Shown one piece after another: positions 14,644 through 22,062 of a stretch of DNA of 64,000 nucleotides. Below the pieces are notes generated by a model, which was given only the letters and a program-made list of their open reading frames with translations, was not told the origin of the DNA and ran no database searches. How positions within the stretch are numbered: position 1 is the first letter of the stretch; the number at the start of each line of letters is the position of its first letter. A program made the translations under genes and the position numbers. Location: NCBI RefSeq assembly GCF_042432495.1, contig NZ_JBHLXC010000002.1, positions 558,001 to 622,000 on the forward strand, written 5' to 3'. The stretch comes from Pseudochelatococcus lubricantis (lineage in GTDB: Bacteria; Pseudomonadota; Alphaproteobacteria; Rhizobiales; Beijerinckiaceae).

Positions 14644-16506
14644 TTTGAGTTCGACGTACGTCGGGCGGCCGTGGTTGCATTGGCCAGAGAAGGGGGTCGC
14701 CTCCATCTCGCGCAGCAGGGCGTTCATTTCATCGGGGCGCAGCCGCCGGCCCGAACGCACGGAGCCGTGGCAGGCCATGGTCGCGAGGACATGGTCGAGC
14801 CGTTCGTCGAGTGCGCGGGCATCGCCCCATTCGGTCAGCGTGTCGGCGACGTCCCGCACCAGTGCCCGGATGTCGCCGCCCACGAGCGCTGCCGGCACCT
14901 CCTGCACGGCGACCGCCCCCGCACCGAAGCCCTCGACGACAAGGCCGAGCGCCGCGAGCGTGTCGCCATGGGCGAGCAGCCGGTCGGCCTCGGACGGGTC
15001 GAGTTCCACGATTTCCGGAATAAGCACGAGTTGCCGCGCGATGCCGCTGGCGGCGCGCTCGCGCTTCAGCCGCTCGTACACCAGCCGCTCGTGAGCTGCG
15101 TGCTGGTCGACAATGACGATGCCGTCGCGCGTCTGGCTGATGATGTAGTTCTCGTGCACCTGCGCGCGGGCCGCGCCGAGAGGCTGCTCCACGGCTTCCG
15201 CCACGGCGGTGGTCTCGCTGGCGCGCGCATCCGCCGCTGGAGGGGCAAAGGCGTGAAACGCCGTTTGCGGGCTATCCGCGAAGCCAGTCGGCGCCTGCCA
15301 GTTGTCGAAGGTGGCGGGCGCGGGGCGGGCCCGCCCGCCGAAAACGGAGGAGGGGAAGGGCTGGCCGGTGTGGATGTGCAGATCCGGCTGCGGCGCGCCC
15401 TGCATCGGCGGGCTCATCGCTTCCGGTATGGACTGCGGCCGTAACGCCGCCAGCGTCCGCAAGCCGCCGGTGGTCGTTGCACGGTGGCCCGCGCCCGCAA
15501 GGGCCTGTTTGAGCGCGCCCACGATCAGCCCGCGCACCAGACCGGGGTCGCGGAAGCGCACTTCAGACTTGGCCGGATGCACGTTGACATCGACAAGGCG
15601 CGGATCGCAGGCGATGCGCAGCATCAGCGCCGGATGGCGGTCGCTGGGCAGGAAATCCATGTAGGCGGCACGCACCGCACCCAGTATCTGCTTGTCGCGC
15701 ACCGGGCGGCCGTTGACGGTGGCGTGGATGTGCGTGGAGGTGCCGCGGTGATAGGTCGGCAGGCCGGCAAAGCCCGTCACCGCCACGCCCTCGCGCTCCG
15801 CGTCGATGGGGACGGCGTTGGGCGCGAACTCGGCGCCCAGAATGCGTGCGAGACGGCGCAGCAGCGCGGCCTCGTCGTCGCCTTCCGCCGGCAGGTCGAC
15901 GGTGGAAAGGTGATCGCCCGCGACCGTGAAGCGCACCTGCGGATGCGCCAGCGCCAGCCTTTTCACGGCTTCGACCGCGGCCTGGGCCTCGGCGCGGTCG
16001 CTCTTCAGGAATTTCAGCCGTGCCGGAGTGGCGGAGAACAGGTCCGTCACCTCGATGCGCGTGCCACGGCCTGCCGGCGCCGGGCGGACGGACTCCTTGC
16101 GCCCGCCGTCCACCACGATGGCCCAGCCGTTGGGATCCGTCCCGTTGCGGGTGAGGATGGACAGGTGCGCCACAGCGCCGATGGACGGCAGCGCCTCGCC
16201 CCGGAAGCCGAGCGAGCGGATGTCGAACAGATCGCCCTCGGGCAGTTTGGAGGTCGCGTGGCGCTCCACCGCGAGATCGAGGTCGATGGCCGACATGCCG
16301 CAGCCATCGTCCGTGACGCGAATCAGCCGTTTGCCGCCCGCCTCCACGACCACCTCGATGGTGCGGGCGCCGGCATCAACCGCATTCTCGACCAGCTCCT
16401 TGATGGCGGCGGCTGGCCGCTCGATCACCTCGCCAGCGGCGATGCGATCGATCAGGACAGGTTCGAGACGGCGGACTGCCAAGCCAGCTGCGATGCCTGC
16501 TGCCAT
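14608..16506 (-). CDS. mutL: DNA mismatch repair protein MutL
   Basis: A 632-residue protein. Start ATG 16506 (MAAGIAAGLAVRRLEP) is chosen because the GHL ATPase begins there; the open frame further upstream lies within pgi. ATPase motifs are complete: ELVENAVDAGA, DDGCGM, SLGFRGEALPSIG and the GRGTRIEV lid. The C-terminal domain has the endonuclease motif VDQHAAHERLVYERL plus ACHGSVRSG and CNHGRPTYVEL, so this is the nicking type of MutL found in bacteria without MutH. It lies 17 bp after pgi in the leftward gene run. Confidence 0.95.
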   Translation of the reverse strand: MAAGIAAGLAVRRLEPVLIDRIAAGEVIERPAAAIKELVENAVDAGARTIEVVVEAGGKRLIRVTDDGCGMSAIDLDLAVERHATSKLPEGDLFDIRSLGFRGEALPSIGAVAHLSILTRNGTDPNGWAIVVDGGRKESVRPAPAGRGTRIEVTDLFSATPARLKFLKSDRAEAQAAVEAVKRLALAHPQVRFTVAGDHLSTVDLPAEGDDEAALLRRLARILGAEFAPNAVPIDAEREGVAVTGFAGLPTYHRGTSTHIHATVNGRPVRDKQILGAVRAAYMDFLPSDRHPALMLRIACDPRLVDVNVHPAKSEVRFRDPGLVRGLIVGALKQALAGAGHRATTTGGLRTLAALRPQSIPEAMSPPMQGAPQPDLHIHTGQPFPSSVFGGRARPAPATFDNWQAPTGFADSPQTAFHAFAPPAADARASETTAVAEAVEQPLGAARAQVHENYIISQTRDGIVIVDQHAAHERLVYERLKRERAASGIARQLVLIPEIVELDPSEADRLLAHGDTLAALGLVVEGFGAGAVAVQEVPAALVGGDIRALVRDVADTLTEWGDARALDERLDHVLATMACHGSVRSGRRLRPDEMNALLREMEATPFSGQCNHGRPTYVELKLSDIERLFGRS

Positions 16507-16523
16507 GCCATTCAGCTCCGCCG

Positions 16524-17858
16524 TCAGCCCCGGCCCTCGGCCAGATACTGCTTGGCGAGCACCTTCGCTTCCTCGACGGCCGGCTGGTCGAACGGATCGA
16601 TGCCGAGCGCGAAGCCGGTGAGGATCGTCTCCAGCATGAACTGCGCGAGCAGCGCGCCAAGAGTGTACTCGTCGAGGCGCTGCAGGCGGATCTGGCGCAC
16701 AGGCCGGCCGTTGGCCGCGAAAGTGTCCGTCATGGCAAGCCCTTGTGCAGCCACGAAATCGCCCACGTGCTTGCCGGCGAAACCGGCCTGGCCGGCGCGC
16801 GCGGCCAGTTCCGCGTCGATGAGCGGGCCCGTGCCCTTCACGTCGAGGGTGATGACCGTGAACAGCTTGTCGCGCGGCCCGTCGAGATAGAGCTGCTGCT
16901 GGCTGTGCTGATCGACGGGGCCGAGCGCGCCCACGGGCTGCGAGCCGAGGCCCTTCTTGCCCAGGCTCTCGGCCCAGAGCTGGATCCACCACTTGGCGAA
17001 GCGCTCCAGCCGGTCAGTATAGGCCATCAGCACGGCGATGCCCTTGCCTTCGAGATGGGCCGCGACATTGAGCGCCGCGCCGACCGCCGGCTGGATGGCA
17101 TGCACGTCGCCATCCTTCAGCGAGGCGACGACCGCGCGCGCGCCGGCGCGAATGGCGTCGATATCGAGACCGAGAATGGCGGCGGGCAGCAGGCCGACGT
17201 TGCTCAGCACGGAATAGCGGCCACCAATGCCGGTGTGGTGGTCGAGGAACTGGACGCCCTCCGGCTCAAGCAGATCGCGCAGCGGATGCGCCTTGCCGTC
17301 CTTACGCGGTTCGGACAGGCCGAGGATGAGGCTTGCGGCGCGGTCGCGCAGCCCCGCCTCGTCCAGCTTCGCGAGCAGGGTGATCGCCTGGATCAGCGTC
17401 TCGCCCGTGCCGCCGGACTTGGAAACCGCCAGCACCCGTGTGGTATCGAGCGGCAGGCGCTCCAGCGTGATGCCGAAGGTAACGGGATCGAGGTTGTCGA
17501 AGAAATGCAGGCGCGGCTCGTCGCGCCGGCCGAGGCCCGGCACCTGATAGAACGCAAGCTGCGCCAGCGCCTGCGCGCCGAGGCTCGACCCGCCGGTGCC
17601 GAGCACGACGATGTCGGTGACGGGCGAGGCGCCCAGAAACCGCGTCGCCGCGCCGTGGATGGCGGGCAGGTCGTCGCTCCCGCCGGCGACGTCGACGAGC
17701 GGCAGCTCGCCCTTCTCTACAGCGGCGTTGAGGCGCGCGAGCGCGGTCCCTACGGCAGCGAAGGCCGCATCGATCGCCGTGTCCGGCAGGCCGTTACCGC
17801 CGATGCGGGAGGCGCGCGCCAGATCGATGGATTGCTGAAATGCGATGGTTCCCGACAT
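16524..17858 (-). CDS. pgi: Glucose-6-phosphate isomerase
   Basis: A 444-residue cytosolic enzyme interconverting glucose 6-phosphate and fructose 6-phosphate. Motifs: VLGTGGSSLGAQAL and VSKSGGTGETL for phosphate binding, GIGGRYSVLSNVGLLPA, and the C-terminal QPVGALGPVDQHSQQQLYLD. The protein is shorter than E. coli Pgi (549 residues) and belongs to the shorter variant seen in many alphaproteobacteria. It sits between the M16 pair and mutL with short gaps (26 and 17 bp), so it is probably co-transcribed with them. Confidence 0.93.
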   Translation of the reverse strand: MSGTIAFQQSIDLARASRIGGNGLPDTAIDAAFAAVGTALARLNAAVEKGELPLVDVAGGSDDLPAIHGAATRFLGASPVTDIVVLGTGGSSLGAQALAQLAFYQVPGLGRRDEPRLHFFDNLDPVTFGITLERLPLDTTRVLAVSKSGGTGETLIQAITLLAKLDEAGLRDRAASLILGLSEPRKDGKAHPLRDLLEPEGVQFLDHHTGIGGRYSVLSNVGLLPAAILGLDIDAIRAGARAVVASLKDGDVHAIQPAVGAALNVAAHLEGKGIAVLMAYTDRLERFAKWWIQLWAESLGKKGLGSQPVGALGPVDQHSQQQLYLDGPRDKLFTVITLDVKGTGPLIDAELAARAGQAGFAGKHVGDFVAAQGLAMTDTFAANGRPVRQIRLQRLDEYTLGALLAQFMLETILTGFALGIDPFDQPAVEEAKVLAKQYLAEGRG

Positions 17859-17884
17859 AATTCCTCGCCCCGTTTGTGCGGATG

Positions 17885-19183
17885 TCAGGCCAGCCCCTCC
17901 GGCCGCCCCGCCGCGATGACAAGCAGTTTGCTCGTTCCGAAAAGCCGCTCGCCGACACGCCTGACATCGGCGAGCGTCACCGCCTCGACAAGGCCGCGTC
18001 GCCGGTCGATGTAGTCGATGCCAAGGTCGTCGAGTGCGATCTGCAGCAACTGACGGGCGATCTTGGCCGAGTTGTCGAACTGCAGCGGATAGGAGCCGAT
18101 GAGGTATTGCTTGGCCTTGGCGAGTTCGTCCGTGTCCGGGCCGTCGGCCGTCAGGCGGGCGATTTCCGCGCGAATGACGGCGAGCGATTCGGCCGCGCGC
18201 TCATTCTTGGTGGCGGTGCCGCCCACCAGAAGGCCGGCCGCGCGCAGCGGCACGAGCGAGGTGGAGACGCCGTAGGCCAGTCCGCGCTTCTCGCGCACCT
18301 CCTGGAACAGCCGCGATGTAAACGCGCCGCCGCCCAGAATGTGGTTGAACACGATCCCAGCCATGAAATCCGGATCGTTGCGCAGGAAGCCCGGCACCGC
18401 GAAGCGCAGGGACGTCTGCGGCACGTCGACATCGATGACCTCAAGCGCGCCTGACGCCAGCGGCGCCGCCGGCGCGACGGCGGGCACCTGCCCGCCTGCC
18501 GGCAGATCGCCGAAGACGGCGTCGAGCTGCGCCGAGAGCGTCGCGGCGTCAATGGCGCCGACCACGCTGACGGTGAGATTCGCCCGGGTGAGCGCTGCGG
18601 GCTTGATGGCGAGGAAGATGTCGCGGTCGAGCGCCGGCACGGTATCGATGCTGCCCTTGACGGGCTGCGCGTAGGGGTGGCCGGGGAAGGCCCGTGCGAA
18701 CAGGGCGCGGCTCGCGAGCGTGTCCGGGTCGTTCGCCTCGTGCCGCAGGCCGGCGAGCAGCTGCTCGCGCACGCGCGCCACGGCGCTGTCGTCGAAACGC
18801 GGCTCCGTCAGCGCGAGGCGCAGCAGCTCGAACGCCTGCCCGGCGTGGCGCGCCAGAGTCTTCAGCGAACCCCGCCAGGTGTCGCGGTCGGCGGCGAAGT
18901 GCAGCTCGATGGCGTGTTCCGCGAGCTTTTCCTGGAAGGCTTCGGAATCGTAGGGGCCCGCGCCCTCGTCGAGCAGGCTCGCGAACAGCTTCGCGGCGCC
19001 GGCCCTGTCCGCCGGGTCGAGGGACGCGCCGCCCCTGAATGCGAACTCCACCGCGATGAGGGGAACAGCGTATTCCTCAACGAGCCAGGCCTCGATGCCG
19101 CCGGGCGAAACGACGCGCTGGATGGCGCGCGAAGCGGACGTCTGACTGGAAGCGTTTGCGGAACCCGGCTCGACAAGCGACAT
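17885..19183 (-). CDS. M16-family peptidase-like protein, catalytically inactive partner
   Basis: A 432-residue protein with the M16 fold but without the HxxEH zinc motif: the expected position reads AAKLFASLLDEGAG. It retains the later family signature FNHILGGGAFTSRLFQEVREK with GLAYGVSTSL, which is typical of the non-catalytic subunit in bacterial M16B heterodimers. The gene follows its active partner by 59 bp, so the two probably form a periplasmic or membrane-associated heterodimeric protease related to mitochondrial processing peptidase. It has no clear signal peptide. Confidence 0.85.
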   Translation of the reverse strand: MSLVEPGSANASSQTSASRAIQRVVSPGGIEAWLVEEYAVPLIAVEFAFRGGASLDPADRAGAAKLFASLLDEGAGPYDSEAFQEKLAEHAIELHFAADRDTWRGSLKTLARHAGQAFELLRLALTEPRFDDSAVARVREQLLAGLRHEANDPDTLASRALFARAFPGHPYAQPVKGSIDTVPALDRDIFLAIKPAALTRANLTVSVVGAIDAATLSAQLDAVFGDLPAGGQVPAVAPAAPLASGALEVIDVDVPQTSLRFAVPGFLRNDPDFMAGIVFNHILGGGAFTSRLFQEVREKRGLAYGVSTSLVPLRAAGLLVGGTATKNERAAESLAVIRAEIARLTADGPDTDELAKAKQYLIGSYPLQFDNSAKIARQLLQIALDDLGIDYIDRRRGLVEAVTLADVRRVGERLFGTSKLLVIAAGRPEGLA

Positions 19184-19242
19184 GCGAAAACCTCGACAGA
19201 AACGGAAAGCGCCGGATCAGGCGCGGAAGGCGGCCGGCGCCG

Positions 19243-20607
19243 TCATGCGGGCAGCAGGAAGCCGGATGTGTGCGGCCGGCTCAGGAAACGCCGCGCCGCC
19301 TCCTGAATGGCACCCGCATCGACCGCCTCGATGCGGTCCGTCCACTGCTGAACGTCCGCCACGGTTTCGCCGATGGCGAGCGCCGACCCGTAGATGTGGG
19401 CCATGTGGACCTGGCTGTCCTGCGCATAAATCATCTCGGAGACGAAACGGGTGCGCGCGCGCGTCAGCTCCGCCTCGTTCACGCCGTCCTCGACGAGGCG
19501 CGTCACGACCTTGCCCACCGCCTCGTCCAGCGCGTCGAGCGTGACGCCTGATGCCGGCACGGCATAGATGTCGAAGCGGGAATCGTCGAGCATCGTGGCA
19601 TGGTAGCTCGCGCCGGCGTTCACCGCCACGCCCTGGTCGAGCACCAGATGGCGGTAGAGCAGGGAGGTCGGCCCCCCGCCCAGAATTTCGGCCAGCAGCT
19701 CAAGCGCATAGGCCTCCTGCCCGGTCTGGGTGCGCACGGAGGGGACGAGCCACGCGCGCTGCAGGTAGGGCTGCTCAACACGCGCATCCGCGACTGAAAC
19801 GCGCTTCATGGCAACGGGAAGGGGCTCGCGCGGGCGCTGGCGCTGCGGCCGTTCGCCGCGTGCGGCGATCCGGCCATAGGTGCTTTCGGCCAGCGCGATC
19901 ACCTCATCGGCCTCCACGTCGCCGGCAACGACCAGTATCGCGTTCTCCGGCGTGTAGAAACGCCGGTAGTAGGCGAGCGCGTCGTGCCGGTCGAGGGTCT
20001 CGATCTCGTGCTGCCAGCCGATGATCGGGGTGCCGTAGGGATTGTGCGTGTAAAGCGTGGCGGCGAGCGCCTCCGACAGTTGCGCCGACGGATCGGTGTC
20101 CGTGCGCATGCGCCGCTCCTCCAGCACGACGAGCCGTTCCGGGTCCACGGCCGCGTCGTCCAGCGTGAGGCCGGTCATGCGGTCGGACTCGAAGGCCATC
20201 ATCGTGCCGAGATGCTCCTTCGCGATGCGCTGGTAATAGGCGGTGTAGTCATAGGAGGTGAAGGCGTTTTCCTGCCCGCCGAGACTCGCCACGAGGTGCG
20301 AGAACTCGCCGGCGGGGTGTGTCGCCGTGCCCTTGAACATCAGATGTTCGAGAAAATGCGCGATGCCGGACTTGCGCAGCGGATCGTCGCCCGAGCCGTT
20401 GCGGTACCACACCATATGGGTGACGACCGGCACCCGCCTGTCAGGAATCACGACGACGTCGAGGCCGTTGGCGAGCGTGCGGGTCACCACTTCCGGCCCT
20501 GCCTTCAGGCTGGTTCCGGTGCCGGCGGCCTGTCCGGCGGCGGAGATGGAGCCTTCACCCGTGGAACTCGCGCCGCTGGAATCCGGGCCGGAAAATGGAC
20601 TGGTCAT
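19243..20607 (-). CDS. M16-family zinc metallopeptidase, catalytic subunit
   Basis: A 454-residue protein from ATG 20607; an ATG two codons upstream is equally possible. The inverted zinc motif HFLEH (in GIAHFLEHLMFKGT) and the distal Glu (in LVVLEERRMR) are present, as is ENAFTSYDYTAYYQ. It should cleave short peptides in complex with the inactive partner encoded next. This processing-peptidase-like pair is widespread in alphaproteobacteria and lies here between lspA and pgi. Confidence 0.92.
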   Translation of the reverse strand: MTSPFSGPDSSGASSTGEGSISAAGQAAGTGTSLKAGPEVVTRTLANGLDVVVIPDRRVPVVTHMVWYRNGSGDDPLRKSGIAHFLEHLMFKGTATHPAGEFSHLVASLGGQENAFTSYDYTAYYQRIAKEHLGTMMAFESDRMTGLTLDDAAVDPERLVVLEERRMRTDTDPSAQLSEALAATLYTHNPYGTPIIGWQHEIETLDRHDALAYYRRFYTPENAILVVAGDVEADEVIALAESTYGRIAARGERPQRQRPREPLPVAMKRVSVADARVEQPYLQRAWLVPSVRTQTGQEAYALELLAEILGGGPTSLLYRHLVLDQGVAVNAGASYHATMLDDSRFDIYAVPASGVTLDALDEAVGKVVTRLVEDGVNEAELTRARTRFVSEMIYAQDSQVHMAHIYGSALAIGETVADVQQWTDRIEAVDAGAIQEAARRFLSRPHTSGFLLPA

Positions 20608-20733
20608 GCACAACTCACTTGTTCAGGGCGCGTCGGAGGGAAGGATCGGACGGCACGGAACCGCCCGCCGATGCGGCCCGGTGCGCGATCCGTGACAAGG
20701 GGCGCGCCGAATCCGGACGGCCCCGCTCCCGCA

Positions 20734-21420
20734 TCAATTGCGATTCTGGCTGTTGAGGAAGAAGTAGGGGCTCGCGGGATCGAGGCGATCCACCGGCGTG
20801 ACCTCCGGCTCCGGAATCCGCGCCTTGTCGGAGGGCATGCGGTAGCCTTTCGGCGGCTCGGTCAACGTCGCGCGTGCCGGCTCCTTCCCGTAGGCGACGG
20901 CCGGCTCTTTCTCCTTCTGCGACGCAGTGCCGCGCAGCTGGCGCGGGTCGAGCGGCCGTGCGCTGCAGGCGTCGCCATGGCAATCGTCGGCTGTGGGCGC
21001 CGGCACACCGCCGCCGCCGACACGCCGCCCGGCGCGCAGTTCGTCCGGCCTCAGAGGGCGGGCTTCCTCGTTGTCGCGGTTGACTGGCACAGGCTTGTTG
21101 GCGGCTTCGATCGCCCGCCGGCGCGCGGCGACATCCGGGTCCGTCGGCCAGTTCGGATGGCCGCCGCCCGCCGCGCGAGGCGGCGGCAGGTTGTTGCCGG
21201 CACTGGGCGGCAGCACGAGCGGCGCGCGCTCCTGATAGTCGATAGTGGGGGCGTCGCCCTCGATGATGCCGAGCTTGCCCAGCACGTCTTTCATGAAGAC
21301 GCCGGTGGTGTCGCGTTCCTGCGCCAGAGCTTCCGACGATCCCGCCGCCATGCCGAAAGCCAGACCGGCGCAAACCGTGCCAATGACAAGTCCGGCCTTT
21401 TTAAGATCAACGCGCGTCAT
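20734..21420 (-). CDS. Secreted protein of unknown function (conserved in Hyphomicrobiales context)
   Basis: A 228-residue protein from ATG 21420. A signal peptide is clear: basic TRVDLKKAG, hydrophobic LVIGTVCAGLAFGMAAG, and cleavage near ALAQ. The mature part is Pro-rich and hydrophilic (FMKDVLGKLGIIEGDAPTID, then RAPLVLPPS) with two Cys close together (DDCHGDACS). It ends SPYFFLNSQNRN. I do not recognise a domain. It lies between lspA and the M16 genes on the same strand, which suggests a periplasmic role, but nothing more can be said. Confidence 0.7.
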   Translation of the reverse strand: MTRVDLKKAGLVIGTVCAGLAFGMAAGSSEALAQERDTTGVFMKDVLGKLGIIEGDAPTIDYQERAPLVLPPSAGNNLPPPRAAGGGHPNWPTDPDVAARRRAIEAANKPVPVNRDNEEARPLRPDELRAGRRVGGGGVPAPTADDCHGDACSARPLDPRQLRGTASQKEKEPAVAYGKEPARATLTEPPKGYRMPSDKARIPEPEVTPVDRLDPASPYFFLNSQNRN

Positions 21421-21546
21421 GTCCCATCCCGTTCCGCCGCAGAGCTTGCCCGCCCCGCCCAATCCGTCGGCCCGCGAGCCGTAACCGCGCCGCCGCATCC
21501 TGCCGCCTATCGTCCCGGCTGTCTGCGGCGATAATGGGGCAACGGC

Positions 21547-22062
21547 TCATTTTCCGTCCGAAGCCCCTTTTCGCCGCTCGATGACGAGCGAATCATACAG
21601 AAGTCCGGCCACCCCGGCAACAATGGCGGCGTCGGCCACGTTGAACACGTACCAGCTGAAGCCGAAGGCGTGGAGGTGCAGGAAGTCGAGCACCGCGCCA
21701 TAGACGCTGCGGTCGATGGCGTTGCCGACGGCCCCGCCCAGAATCAGCCCGAGCGAGACGCCGACGAGCGTCGTCCGCGCCCGGCGCGCCCAGACGGCCA
21801 TCACGATGGCCGCGCCCACCGATACGCCGACAAGCAGCCAGCGGCCCAGGTCGCTGTCCTGCTGGAACAGGCCGTAGGAGACGCCGCGGTTCCAGACCAG
21901 CACGATGTTGAAGAACGGCGTCACCTCCACGGCCCCGCGCGTGGCGATGTCGAGGACGTGATAGACCCACAGCTTCGTCGCCTGGTCGAGAACGAGCGTG
22001 GCCAGCGCCGCGATGATGCCGGCCTGCTGCGGGGTGATGGCGCCGCGCGTCACGTCGTTCAT
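21547..22062 (-). CDS. lspA: Lipoprotein signal peptidase (signal peptidase II)
   Basis: A 171-residue inner-membrane aspartyl protease that removes signal peptides from diacylglyceryl-prolipoproteins. Four membrane segments are visible. Conserved motifs: DQATKLWV, NIVLVWNRGVSYGLF, GGAVGNAIDRSVYGAVLDFL with the first catalytic Asp region, and FNVADAAIV with the second. ATG 22062 overlaps the ileS stop (ATGA at 22059-22062), so translation is coupled to ileS, the usual ileS-lspA order. Confidence 0.95.
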   Translation of the reverse strand: MNDVTRGAITPQQAGIIAALATLVLDQATKLWVYHVLDIATRGAVEVTPFFNIVLVWNRGVSYGLFQQDSDLGRWLLVGVSVGAAIVMAVWARRARTTLVGVSLGLILGGAVGNAIDRSVYGAVLDFLHLHAFGFSWYVFNVADAAIVAGVAGLLYDSLVIERRKGASDGK

